Shown here in pieces: positions 16,887 to 27,600 of a stretch of DNA of 64,000 bases (position 1 is the stretch's first letter; every line of letters begins with the position of its first letter). The notes below the pieces were generated by a model. The model ran no database searches and had not been told where the DNA came from. It saw nothing but the letters and a program-made list of their open reading frames with translations. The position numbers were made by a program, and so were the translations under genes. The DNA comes from a virus. The stretch is from positions 1 through 64,000 of IMG/VR virus record IMGVR_UViG_3300044213_000060; one strand, 5' to 3'.

Positions 16887-18881
16887 ATGGCAGTAGATAA
16901 TAGATCAGGAAAGAAAACACCAAATTGGGTTAATAGAGAATCTACCGCAGGTTCTCGTATAGACCCAGGCCCGTTTATTGGCATTGTCAAGGACAATGTA
17001 GATCCCGCACGACTAGGAAGACTAAGAGTTTATATTCCTGAAATATCAGGTAAAGATCCCACAGTTGAGGATAACTGGATTAAAGTTGAGTATGCAAGTC
17101 CTTTTGCTGGGCAAACTCCCGGTCTTGGGGCCACAACAAACAATGCATTTGGTAGTGTAAAACATACCTATGGATTTTGGGCAGTCCCGCCAGATATTGA
17201 TAATCAAGTTTTAGTTATGTTTACCCTAGGTGATCAAGCACGAGGATTTTATTTTGCTTGCTTGCACCCAAATCTAAGTAACTACATGACTCCAGGACTT
17301 GCTACTGCTGTAGATGTGGATTCTTCGGGTGTTAGTGATACAATTAAGCCTGCTATTGGCAAAGACAGTGTGTTGCCGGTTGCGGAGTTTAATGTAAACG
17401 ATGTTGCAAATAATGCCAGCAACTGGACAAACAATAAAAAACCTGTGCATGATGCTCAAGCACAAGTATTAATAAATCAAGGTCTAGACAGAGATCCTGT
17501 ACGTGGGGCAATTACTTCTAGCAGTCAGCGTGAAGCACCGAGTGCAGTATTTGGAATGAGCACACCGGGGCGAGCACTACAAAATGATCCCGCCGACGAT
17601 CCAAACTTTGCTAACAAAGTAGCCAGTGGGAAATATAATCCTGATGATTATGCGGTTACCGGTCGCAAAGGTGGACACACATTTGTAATGGACGACGGTG
17701 ATATCAATAGTAAAAATAAGTTAGTGAGATTACGTACATCAGGCGGTCATCAAATAATGATGAATGATTCAGAAGATGTTCTTTATATTGCCAACATGGA
17801 TGGTAGTTGTTATATTGAATTTACCGGAGAAGGTTATATAAACATCTACGGACAACGCAGCATTAGTCTGCGAGCAGAAAAAGACGTTAACATACACGCC
17901 GATAATGATATTAATTTAAATGCACAAAATACAATTCGTATGCATAGCAACACAAGTATAGAAACCGAAACAGATGTTGCAACTGATTTGGCGATAACAG
18001 GAAAAACTTCTAAAGGCGGTTATATTGATGTTACCAGCGATAGTAGTCTGCGCATACAAACTACAACGTTTGGATTAACCGCCAGCGATAGTTTATTGTT
18101 AAGCAGTGACAACGGTGGATGGACTGCAGCCGAGGGATTGTTGTTTAAGTCGGCAGTTGGCGGTTGGACAACCTCCAACGCACTAACCTTTAAATCAACC
18201 GGCGGCGGATGGCATGACACTGGAGATTTAACATTAAAAGCCGACGGTAAGATATATCTAAACACAAATACACCCGCTGATCCTGCAACGCCGCCTGCAC
18301 CAGACACACCAAACGATGTTAATTTGTTTGATTTTAACAATGGGTTATACAAACAAGATGATACAAGTTATACTTCTGCTACAGGAAAATGGGATACAGT
18401 AAGTCAAAGTGCAGAAACAGTTGCGGCAATTATGCCTGCACACGAACCTTGGATACGAGTAAGTGGCACTAACAACATTGCTGAAATAGACAATTTAGTT
18501 AATCAAAAACCTGTACCAGTTGAGAAGTCTAGTTCTGCACCTCCAAATACTCCATTAGGATCCGGAACTGACAACAATACCGGGATCAACACTTCAGGAG
18601 TGTTGCCTAAAAATCCTTTGACTGACGGCTTAGGCAACAGCGCCGGAGTCGGTGGTATTGCAGCTGGTATAGCTACTGCAGTCAACGGAACAATACCAAA
18701 TCCAGCTTCTGCAACCGACATGTTAGCTGCAAATGTTCCTGGTGCATTTCCGTTAACTCCTGATAAAGCCGCGGCCAGTATTGCAGCCAACGGTACCGCA
18801 GGTCTAAATCAGCTAACAGATGCAGTGGGCAACGGAGCAAATCAGCTGGGATTGTTAGCTAGTTCAACAAATATAGTTTAA
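16887..18881 (+). CDS. gp5: Baseplate central spike gp5 (no lysozyme domain seen)
   Basis: A 664-residue protein. Residues 30-130 form the OB-fold domain: FIGIVKDNVDPARLGRLRVY, GFWAVPPDIDNQVLVMF. Residues ~255-490 carry the triple beta-helix repeats with alternating hydrophobics (YINIYG, SISLRAEKDVNIHADNDINL), ending in Gly-rich copies such as NGGWTAAEGLLF, GGWTTSNALTF. The T4 lysozyme-like domain between OB and needle is absent; the linker (130-255) has no lysozyme motif. The last ~170 residues are Ala/Asn/Pro-rich. It would pierce the outer membrane. Peptidoglycan cutting may instead come from the M15 domain of the tape-measure-like protein. Confidence 0.88.
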   Translation: MAVDNRSGKKTPNWVNRESTAGSRIDPGPFIGIVKDNVDPARLGRLRVYIPEISGKDPTVEDNWIKVEYASPFAGQTPGLGATTNNAFGSVKHTYGFWAVPPDIDNQVLVMFTLGDQARGFYFACLHPNLSNYMTPGLATAVDVDSSGVSDTIKPAIGKDSVLPVAEFNVNDVANNASNWTNNKKPVHDAQAQVLINQGLDRDPVRGAITSSSQREAPSAVFGMSTPGRALQNDPADDPNFANKVASGKYNPDDYAVTGRKGGHTFVMDDGDINSKNKLVRLRTSGGHQIMMNDSEDVLYIANMDGSCYIEFTGEGYINIYGQRSISLRAEKDVNIHADNDINLNAQNTIRMHSNTSIETETDVATDLAITGKTSKGGYIDVTSDSSLRIQTTTFGLTASDSLLLSSDNGGWTAAEGLLFKSAVGGWTTSNALTFKSTGGGWHDTGDLTLKADGKIYLNTNTPADPATPPAPDTPNDVNLFDFNNGLYKQDDTSYTSATGKWDTVSQSAETVAAIMPAHEPWIRVSGTNNIAEIDNLVNQKPVPVEKSSSAPPNTPLGSGTDNNTGINTSGVLPKNPLTDGLGNSAGVGGIAAGIATAVNGTIPNPASATDMLAANVPGAFPLTPDKAAASIAANGTAGLNQLTDAVGNGANQLGLLASSTNIV

Positions 18882-18882
18882 T

Positions 18883-19365
18883 ATGATACCTACTTTTACC
18901 AAATATCAAATTCGCGGACTACTAGTTCAATTGACTAAAATTGACTATGTCACACCAACGAACCCACAGACCATGTTTGGCAGATATCGCATACCTGATA
19001 TTGTACTACAAGCAAAAGGGTACCGTGACGCAAATAACAATTGGTTAGGAAAAAATGCAGTAAGAACTACTAATACATTTGTATTAAGTACCGGACTGCA
19101 GGACACAATAATGGCCGACATCGTGCAGAGATTATACTTGTCATTGATCAATAATGGCACTATTCAAGATGGTGATCCTACTGATGTTGCTGCTGGATTA
19201 TTGTTGGTAGCGTACTTTTTGATGTCTTGGTATCCCTACGAAATCACAGCCGCAGAAGCAGCTCGTCAATGGAAGTTGAATGCTCTAAGTCCCGATAACA
19301 TTGGATCAGCACAGTATTTTAACTATGGTAGATATGCAGTGAATCAACTAAGTACACTATATTAG
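18883..19365 (+). CDS. Conserved baseplate-region protein, unknown role
   Basis: A 160-residue protein that starts two bases after the gp5 stop. Features are LLVQLTKIDYVTP, a middle segment YRDANNNWLGKNAVRTT and a hydrophobic helix VAAGLLLVAYFLMSWYPYE near residues 107-125, too mixed for a clear membrane anchor. There is no signal peptide. Position between the spike and the gp25 wedge gene suggests a hub or spike accessory protein. I do not recognise the fold. Confidence 0.7.
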   Translation: MIPTFTKYQIRGLLVQLTKIDYVTPTNPQTMFGRYRIPDIVLQAKGYRDANNNWLGKNAVRTTNTFVLSTGLQDTIMADIVQRLYLSLINNGTIQDGDPTDVAAGLLLVAYFLMSWYPYEITAAEAARQWKLNALSPDNIGSAQYFNYGRYAVNQLSTLY

Positions 19366-19375
19366 GAACAGGCAA

Positions 19376-20791
19376 ATGGGAGTTTACGATCAACTCAGTA
19401 GTCAGATGCAATCGCAGATATCTAGTATATCTAATGGCGTATCATCGGCTATTCCCAGTGATGGAGTTGGCAGCGGGTTAAGTCTAGATCAACTTAAATC
19501 TATAAAGGCCAGTGCGATTGCAAGTGGGCAAGATCCTGCTGCTGCAGTGTCTAGCGCAATATCAGGTGCAGGAGTTAGTTTGCCTGGTGTTCCGTCTAGT
19601 GCTGCAATTGCAGCGTCGGCTAGTGCACTATCAGCATTTAAATTACCTAGTATAGCCAGAATAGATCTACAACAGTTAGCCAGTGAAAAAATAAAACCAG
19701 AAACGTTGTCCGATGTCTCTGCGGCTGCAGATTCAGCTTCTGCTACTGCAGATAGTGTAAAAACAAAATTAGCAAAACTTCAATCTGCAATGAGCAGTAA
19801 TCCTTTGACTGCGGGACTAAGTGCAGGATTACCAAGTTTACCTAGCAATCCGTTATCGTCTGCAAGTATAGTATCCGCAGCAGGTAGTGCTGCCGAAGTC
19901 AGTGCCACAGACTTATCAAGTAAATTAGCAAAAATACAAGCCGTTTCAGGAAACAATCCGTTGGTAGCAGCATCTGCTTCAACTTTGTCTGCGGCATCAA
20001 GTCTTACAGGTTCATTGTCGTCAAGTGCAGTATCAGCATTTAATTCAGCGTCTGCTGCAGCTGCAGGAGCTGCAAATAAATTAGTTAGTGGTCTAGCCAG
20101 TGGAGCACCTAATATTAGTGCGTTAGCTAGTTCAGCGGGATCAGCATTTACTGCAAAAGCCGACGCTTTTGCTGCAGTAAGTGCATCTGCAGCCGCGCTA
20201 GGAAAAGTATTACCAAATGTTAAATCATTGGCTATTAATCCAGATACAATAATTGCCCGAGCACAAGCTGCAGGATTGCCGTTGCCGTCTGGCGGATTAT
20301 TGGCTCTAAAAGATGCAGCAGCAAAAGTACAACTGACTCCAGAGCAAAAACAACAACTCATTGCAGACGCCAAAGACAAAGGAATTTCGCCGGCAGTTGC
20401 ACTAGCAAATGCAAGTTTAAATGGCGTAGCTGCACAATTAGCATTGCCTAGCACATTTAAACCACCAGCTTTTCCTAGCGTATTACCTAAGTTGCCGTCG
20501 CTTGATACAAGTAGTATACCAAGTGCATTTCCTACAGGTGTGCTGGGTGCTGCAAGTTCGTTAACTAATGCGGCACAATCAGCTACCTCTGCATTAACTG
20601 GTATATCTAGTCTAGCACCAGGATTATCTGCTACTGCCGGACAAGCTGTTAATGGAGTTAGCAGTCAATTGATACCAAGCCCAGCTTATGCAGTTGACAT
20701 ATTAGCTGCAGGGAGTAAAACGATCGGTGGGCAAACCGCACAAATACTAGCCGACGGTTATGGCGTAGTTGGAATTAAATCAGTAGGATAA
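19376..20791 (+). CDS. Ala/Ser-rich structural protein of the baseplate block
   Basis: A 471-residue protein made almost entirely of Ala, Ser, Leu, Gly and Pro, with loosely repeated units such as SSAxSA and LPSLPS. A helical segment with charged residues, TPEQKQQLIADAKDKGISPA, lies near 320-340. The final ~30 residues (TIGGQTAQILADGYGVVGI) look like a small folded cap. A ribosome site (AGGAACAGG) precedes ATG 19376. It lies between spike and gp25, so it is probably in the virion; a long flexible or helical fibre is likely. The composition also produces long false antisense frames. Confidence 0.7.
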   Translation: MGVYDQLSSQMQSQISSISNGVSSAIPSDGVGSGLSLDQLKSIKASAIASGQDPAAAVSSAISGAGVSLPGVPSSAAIAASASALSAFKLPSIARIDLQQLASEKIKPETLSDVSAAADSASATADSVKTKLAKLQSAMSSNPLTAGLSAGLPSLPSNPLSSASIVSAAGSAAEVSATDLSSKLAKIQAVSGNNPLVAASASTLSAASSLTGSLSSSAVSAFNSASAAAAGAANKLVSGLASGAPNISALASSAGSAFTAKADAFAAVSASAAALGKVLPNVKSLAINPDTIIARAQAAGLPLPSGGLLALKDAAAKVQLTPEQKQQLIADAKDKGISPAVALANASLNGVAAQLALPSTFKPPAFPSVLPKLPSLDTSSIPSAFPTGVLGAASSLTNAAQSATSALTGISSLAPGLSATAGQAVNGVSSQLIPSPAYAVDILAAGSKTIGGQTAQILADGYGVVGIKSVG

Positions 20792-20799
20792 GTATTATT

Positions 20800-21180
20800 A
20801 TGGCAATAACATACAAAGGTTTTAGTACAGTAGGACGCTACAAAAAGTTTAGATTAACTGATTTTGATTTAGTCAAGCAAGATCTGTTAAATCACTTTAA
20901 TATTCGACGCGGCGAAAAACTCATGCAACCAAATTTTGGCACTATAATTTGGGATATGATTTTTGAACCCTTAACTGAAGAAACCAAAGCCGTTATTATT
21001 GCTGACCTACAACAAATAGTTGCGTATGATCCTCGCATTTATGTGACTAGAATAACTGTAGATCAACTTGATGCCGGACTACAATTAGAGTTTGATATTA
21101 CATATGTACCAACAGATCAAACACAAAATATGTATCTAACATTTGACGGACACAGTAGAACACTAACTACTGGATCTTAA
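20800..21180 (+). CDS. gp25: Baseplate wedge protein gp25
   Basis: A 126-residue protein with the gp25 family pattern: DFDLVKQDLLNHFNIRRGE, then KLMQPNFGTIIWDMIFEPL and YDPRIYVTRI. The gp25 fold resembles a lysozyme but in T4 is a structural wedge part that contacts gp6, gp53 and the first sheath ring. T4 gp25 is 132 residues. It is followed by a 48-base gap with a late-promoter-like element and then gp6. Confidence 0.95.
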   Translation: MAITYKGFSTVGRYKKFRLTDFDLVKQDLLNHFNIRRGEKLMQPNFGTIIWDMIFEPLTEETKAVIIADLQQIVAYDPRIYVTRITVDQLDAGLQLEFDITYVPTDQTQNMYLTFDGHSRTLTTGS

Positions 21181-21200
21181 TATTAGCATAAAATAAAGCA

Positions 21201-21209
21201 GATAAATAT
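21201..21209 (+). promoter_or_regulatory. Candidate late promoter (GATAAATAT) before gp6
   Basis: AGATAAATATC in the gp25-gp6 gap matches seven of eight positions of TATAAATA, about 20 bases before ATG 21229. The leader would be very short, so this is tentative. Confidence 0.4.
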
Positions 21210-21228
21210 CTAATATAGGTATTTGTCC

Positions 21229-24200
21229 ATGGCATTAACAACACGTCAAACAAGTTTATTAGTCCAGCAAGACTGGACAAAAGTATATCAGACTTTTAGA
21301 GAAGCTGATTTCCAAAGCTACGACTTTGAAACTCTACGCAAGTCAATGATTGACTATTTGCGTGCATATTATCCTGAAGATTTTAACGATTTCACAGACA
21401 GCAGTGAATACATTGCACTTATCGATTTAATTGCATTTTTAGGACAAAGTCTAGCATTTCGCACAGATTTAAACGCCCGTGAAAATTTTATAGATACTGC
21501 ACAACGTCGTGACAGTATTCTTAAACTTGCAAGATTAATTAGCTATAACCCAAAGCGTAATGTAAGTGCTTCGGGGTATTTGAAATTTGATACAGTTAGC
21601 ACAACCGAAAGCGTCACAGACAGCAATGGACTTAATCTAGCTAACTTAGTAATTTCATGGAATGACGCCAGCAACGATAATTGGCTAGAACAGTTTACTA
21701 CTATTTTAAATTCTGTGTTAGTTTCTAATCAAATTATAGGTAAACCTGGAGCTAGTCAAACACTTAATGGCATACAAACAGATGAATATGCTATTTCTAT
21801 TCCAGCTAGCCAGGTACCGGTTGCACCATATGTTGCTCAAGTTGAAGGGTTAACTACAAATTTTGAAGCTGTAAGTGCTACCAGCGCCAACGAAAGTTAT
21901 GTTTATGAAGTAAATCCTACACCAGCAGGTAAGTTTAACTTTTTATATCGTAATGACAATCTAGGTAACGGTAGCGTCAACACTGGATTTTTCTTTTATT
22001 TTAAACAAGGAACACTACAAACTCAAGTTTTTAATATTGCAGATAGTTTACCAAATCGCGTTGTAAACATAAATTTTGATAACATAAACAATACCGATGT
22101 ATGGTTGTATGCTTTAGATCAAAGCAATAATGACAGTACTACATGGACATCAGTACCGGCAGTCAACGGTATTAATATTGTTTACAATAATTCTACAAAT
22201 AGAAACCTATACCAAATTAATACAAGAGCCAATGATCAAATTGATCTAGTATTTGGTGATGGATCTTTTACAAATGTACCACAAGGCAACTTTAGATTGT
22301 ATTATCGCCAGGGAAATAATCTTAGTTATAAGATTACTCCTGAAGAAATGCAAAACATTACTTTAACTATTCCATACATTAGTGCCAAGGGTGTTACAGA
22401 AAGCTTAACAGTACGTGCAAGTTTAAAATACACAGTGACCAACGCCAATACTCGAGAAAGTATTGATAATATTAGAGCTAAAGCTCCACAACAGTATTAT
22501 ACTCAAAATCGTATGATCACTGGTGAAGATTATAATATTTTGCCGTATACAACTTTTAATGATATTTTAAAAGTAAAAACAGTTAATCGTACCAGCAGTG
22601 GTATTAGCCGTTATTTAGATGTTATTGATGTTACTGGAAAATATTCTAGTACAAATATTTTTGCTGAAGATGGTATAATTTATAAAGCACCAACAAGTCA
22701 AACACTTAACTTTCAGTTTAGCAGCAGTAGTCAAGTAGCTGCAATTGTTATTGACCAACTTCGTCCGCTGATTGCATCAAAAGAAATGCAACATTTATTC
22801 TATGATACTGCTACAAGACCAGTGCCGTTGAATTCAAATACAAACACATGGTATCAAGCGAGTTATAGTACTAATTCTAGTGTTGGTTATTTTTTAGATA
22901 ATTCTGGAAATCCTGTTAGTATTGGCCTAGGAGCAGCAAATAATTTTCAGTTCGTTACAGTAGGAGCATTACTGCATTTTGTTGCACCCTCGGGATATTA
23001 TTTTAATGCCCAAAATAATTTAGTAGCCGGAGCACCACAAACAAAAAATGATCGTTTAGAAATATGGGCTAGTGTTGCTTATAACAATAATACACAAGCC
23101 AATTTAAACAGTATAGTTCCAACAAATGCTGTATTAAAAGAAATTATTCCTGCATGGACTACTACTTGGTCCAATGATATTATTACTAGCATTGTTAATA
23201 ATATCCTAACTTATAATAAGAAATTTGGTTTACGTTACAGCACGGGTGTTAAATCTGATGGCATAACACAACAGATAGCTGGCTGGAGATTAATCGACCA
23301 ATCAGATATTAGTGACGCTGATTTTAGTCTGCAATACGAAGGCGACATTAGCGGTCAAGGATTAGATAGTAGTTGGTTATTAAAATTTGAATATATCAAT
23401 CAAGAATATGTGGTAACCTACAGAGGGTTAAGTTATGTATTTGAAAGCGTATTAGAAACACGTTTTTACTTTGACCCACAGGTCAAAGTGTATGATACAA
23501 CACTTGGTACTACCATATTAGATCAAATTAAAGTATTGAAAACAAATACACAACCCGATAATCTGTTACCATTGGGAACTGATCAAGCCTGGACAATTTA
23601 TAACAATATTGTACAAAGCGATGGCTATGAAGATAATACAAAAATATTGATCACATTCCCTGATACTAATGCCACGGGTATCCCTGATGATCCTGATTTG
23701 TTTACAAAATTAGTAGCTCCATTAGTTAATCCTACGCAAAAATATGTTTACTTTAAACAAAATACCGCAGACACTACGGATTTTATAAATGTAACTCCGG
23801 TGGCAGAAGGAGTAGTTATTTCTAACTACGGAACACAAAATGAAATTATCAGTAAGTTAGGATTGTTCCCTGTCAATACAATTTTTTATGCTTACAGCGA
23901 AAATGCGTTTTATCAATTTGTTGATCCTAATCTAGTAGAGTTAACCGACTACACAGTTAAAACTGGAAGAAGCGGTTTATACTTCCAATACACACATGCA
24001 AGTCCAAATAATCGTAGAATAGATCCAAGTCCATCCAATATCATGGATTTATATATTCTTACAAAAACATACAGTGATGATTATTTTAGTTGGGTTCGAG
24101 ACAACACAGGTAAAATCTCAGAACCTGTTGCACCAACCAGCGAAGAATTAAAAACAAATTTTGGTACACTAGAAAATTATAAAGCATTAAGTGATACTAT

Positions 24201-24609
24201 CATTTATAATACTGTATCATTTAAACCACTGTTTGGTAACAAAGCTGCAACTTCTCTCCGTGCCACATTTAAAGTAGTAAAAAATCCTAATGTTGTTATC
24301 AGTGACAACGATGTTAAGAGTTCTGTTATTGCAGCTATCAATAATTATTTTGATATTGGCAACTGGGATTTTGGTGAAACTTTTTATTTTAGTGAATTAA
24401 GTGCTTATCTACATCAATCTCTAACACCTAATATTGCAAGTATTATTATTGTCCCAACTGCCGGAACAACCAGTTTTGGTGGCTTATATCAAATTAATGC
24501 TGAGCCCAATGAGATCGTTGTTAGTTGTGCCACTGTTGACAATGTAGAAATTATTAGTGCCATCACTGCTGCTCAAATCAACCTGACTGCGGCAGGCTTA
24601 AATATATAA
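21229..24609 (+). CDS. gp6: Baseplate wedge protein gp6
   Basis: A 1126-residue protein with the gp6 N-terminal signature: YDFETLRKSMIDYLRAYYPE, FTDSSEYIALIDLIAFLGQS, LAFRTDLNARENFIDTAQRR. In T4 gp6 (660 residues) dimers join wedges into the inner baseplate ring. The extra ~450 residues here lie in the middle and are Asn/Thr/Tyr-rich. The C-terminal part FNDILKVKTVNR and the final NYFDIGNWDFGETFYFSEL agree with gp6/gpJ-type wedge proteins. I use ATG 21229, after ATAGG, rather than the TTG six bases upstream. Confidence 0.92.
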   Translation: MALTTRQTSLLVQQDWTKVYQTFREADFQSYDFETLRKSMIDYLRAYYPEDFNDFTDSSEYIALIDLIAFLGQSLAFRTDLNARENFIDTAQRRDSILKLARLISYNPKRNVSASGYLKFDTVSTTESVTDSNGLNLANLVISWNDASNDNWLEQFTTILNSVLVSNQIIGKPGASQTLNGIQTDEYAISIPASQVPVAPYVAQVEGLTTNFEAVSATSANESYVYEVNPTPAGKFNFLYRNDNLGNGSVNTGFFFYFKQGTLQTQVFNIADSLPNRVVNINFDNINNTDVWLYALDQSNNDSTTWTSVPAVNGINIVYNNSTNRNLYQINTRANDQIDLVFGDGSFTNVPQGNFRLYYRQGNNLSYKITPEEMQNITLTIPYISAKGVTESLTVRASLKYTVTNANTRESIDNIRAKAPQQYYTQNRMITGEDYNILPYTTFNDILKVKTVNRTSSGISRYLDVIDVTGKYSSTNIFAEDGIIYKAPTSQTLNFQFSSSSQVAAIVIDQLRPLIASKEMQHLFYDTATRPVPLNSNTNTWYQASYSTNSSVGYFLDNSGNPVSIGLGAANNFQFVTVGALLHFVAPSGYYFNAQNNLVAGAPQTKNDRLEIWASVAYNNNTQANLNSIVPTNAVLKEIIPAWTTTWSNDIITSIVNNILTYNKKFGLRYSTGVKSDGITQQIAGWRLIDQSDISDADFSLQYEGDISGQGLDSSWLLKFEYINQEYVVTYRGLSYVFESVLETRFYFDPQVKVYDTTLGTTILDQIKVLKTNTQPDNLLPLGTDQAWTIYNNIVQSDGYEDNTKILITFPDTNATGIPDDPDLFTKLVAPLVNPTQKYVYFKQNTADTTDFINVTPVAEGVVISNYGTQNEIISKLGLFPVNTIFYAYSENAFYQFVDPNLVELTDYTVKTGRSGLYFQYTHASPNNRRIDPSPSNIMDLYILTKTYSDDYFSWVRDNTGKISEPVAPTSEELKTNFGTLENYKALSDTIIYNTVSFKPLFGNKAATSLRATFKVVKNPNVVISDNDVKSSVIAAINNYFDIGNWDFGETFYFSELSAYLHQSLTPNIASIIIVPTAGTTSFGGLYQINAEPNEIVVSCATVDNVEIISAITAAQINLTAAGLNI

Positions 24610-24624
24610 ACTAGGTAATTTTTA

Positions 24625-27600
24625 ATGGCTGCTACACGAACAATACAATTTCTACCAGAAATATTTAGAACAGACACAAATCAAAAGTTCTTAAATGCAA
24701 CTTTAGATCAGTTGGTCACAGAACCTGATTTTCGAAAGATTAACGGATATATTGGTAGAGAATTTGCCCCTAGTTATAAATCAACAGACAACTATATTGC
24801 CGAGCCTAGCACAGATAGACAAAACTATCAGTTAGAGCCGCATGTTGTTATTAATAATCCTTTAACAAATAATTTAGATTTTTATTCTGGATACACAGAT
24901 GTAGTCAATAAAATTGGATACTATGGCGGTAACACAACAAATCATAATAGACTTTTTAACAGCGAATATTATACGTTTGATGGACATTTTGATCTAGACA
25001 AATTTGTAAACTTTAATAATTATTACTGGTTGCCATATGGTCCAGATGCGGTTCCTTTGTCTTCGGGCGGAGTTCCGAAAACATATACATATGATGTAAC
25101 GTTTGATAGTGCAAGTCGTAGCTGGCGTTTTAGTAGTAATGGTGTTGAAAACAACCCTAATTTAATATTAGAACAAGGCGGAACATATACCTTTAACATC
25201 GATGAACCGGGCAATCAATTTTATATCCAAACAAAACCAAGCCAATCTGGCATGGATCCGGCACAACCAAACATTGACATTACACAAGTATTGGGAGTCG
25301 AAAATAACGGAACAGATGTTGGCACAATTACCTTTAACGTACCGCCGTTGGATGCACAAACACGTTGGACAAGCATGCCAATTGCTGGCACTGCCGATTT
25401 TGCAACAACATTATCTTACGCAGAGTTGCAAGGTCGGCCGGTTTCCGATATACAAACTGCATTAAATGGCATAGATGGTTATACTGGTAATTTTGATTTA
25501 AAAACAGTAATCTTTATTGGTAATTATGTTGATGACAAATACTGGACTTCGTTGTCTGAGTTCGACACAGACACTTTTGATTCTGTATTTGATATTTCAG
25601 GAACAGTTCCTGAAAATCAAAGGACTGGTATTTTTAGGATAAATGTTGTTAACGATACATATAGTCAGCCACATGTTTTATTAACTCCGATAATTGCAGT
25701 TAATAACAATACTAAAGTATATGTTCAAGCTGGTGTTGTTTATGCTACTGAAAGTTTCTACGTAGATACAAATAACCTATATCAAAAAGTACCTCTTATT
25801 ACCGCACCGTTGACTACATTATATTATCAAAGTAGACAATATGCGGCAGCTGGTAGTATATCGATTAGTAATACGCAAACCTCTGCAATTAATCCTGCAG
25901 TAGATATTGTTGGAAAAACAAATTATACAAGTCCTAATGGCGTTACTTTAACAAACGGGTTAAAAGTAAAATTTGATTCTACTGCTACTGGTGTTTACGC
26001 CGGAAATTCCTATTATGTTGAAGGGGTTGGCTCTGCAATAGTATTAATTGATATTAATAATACTGTAACTCCAGAACTATCAGATACAACAACGTATATA
26101 GGATTTGATGCAACCGGTCACGGTTTTGATTTTGACCAGTTTGATTCTACCATTACCGGCGCACTAACAACAGATTATATTACTATCAATAGAGCTAGTC
26201 AAGATTTAAATGCATGGAGCCGTAGTAATCGTTGGTTCCATATTGATGTTATAACGTCAAGTGCTTCTTATCTAGGTAATACACCGGTAATTGACCAACT
26301 TGCTCGAGCACAAAGACCTATTATTGAATTTGAAGCTAACTTACAATTGTTTAATTACGGCAAAGTAGCTAAGTTACCAGTTGATATTTTAGATACAAAT
26401 ATAACAAATGTCTACACTCAGCTAGAAGGACTACCATCTACAAAACCAACATCTGCAGATATCAATGTAAATGGAACTGTTATTACAATTAAAAATAATA
26501 GCAGAATAATTTTTAGTGCAGACTCTAATCCTAATGTTAGAAATAAAATTTACAGATTTAACATTGATAATAAAGTTGCAAGTGTAACAAATCCTGAATA
26601 TATTTGTTATATCACTGAAGAAGCTGATAGTTTAGTTGAAGCAGGTCATACTATTATTGTATTAAGCGGAGACAGTGCAGGATTACAATATTATTTTAAT
26701 GGTTCTATTTGGATTAAAGCACAACAAAAAACAGAAGTTAATCAACCACCGTTAATAGATGTTGTTGACAGCAATGGCAATAGTTTCAGCGATAAAAGCA
26801 TTTATACAAATAGTTCGTTTGCAGGAACAAAACTATTTTCTTATTCCGTTGGCACAGGAACTGTTGATAAAGTTCTAGGATTTCCTTTAAGTTATAGAAA
26901 TTTTAATAATATTGGCGATATACAATTTCAAAATAATTTTGACTTAGATACATTTACATATCTAATAGGTTCTACCGCAACATCTGCTAGTGTTAATACA
27001 GGATTGTTGGTTAAAAATTCTGGATTAACTTCTAGTACAAATGTAAACTTGTGGTCCAAGGTAAACAGTCCTAGCAAACAATATCAATTAAGAAAACACA
27101 TCTATGATGGGGCAAATAATTATTTTGAGTTAGATGTATTACCAAATCCGACTACGACCCAACCTAATTTAAAAATTGTAGTTAATAACACACCTGTGGC
27201 ATTAGGCGAATATGCAATTGTTAAAATTGTTGATAGATATGCAGTTGCAGTTAATTCTTCATTAATGGCCAAAGGAGATACAGTATATGTGCAGGTATAC
27301 AGTGATACACCTAGCAGTTTATCATATTATCAAATTCCCACAAATCTTGATTTAAACAGTTTGAATACAAATTTCCAATTGCTAACGCTTGGACAAATTC
27401 GTAACCATTTAAAAACTGTAGCACAAAATAATACCGGCATTACAGGACAGGTTCCTGGTAATAATAATCTGCGTGATATTGTTTATAAAAATACTCCAGG
27501 TACAATTTTACAACATAGTGCGCCACAAATTTACAGTAATTTGTTTTTAGTAAACAAAAATTTAAATTTTATAAATGGTCTGCGTCTAGCACAAAAAGAA

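Noticed and set aside
19780-20454. 224-residue minus-strand frame inside the Ala/Ser-rich gene
   Set aside because: Ala/Ser-rich codons rarely give stops on the other strand; the plus-strand gene has a ribosome site and fits the operon.
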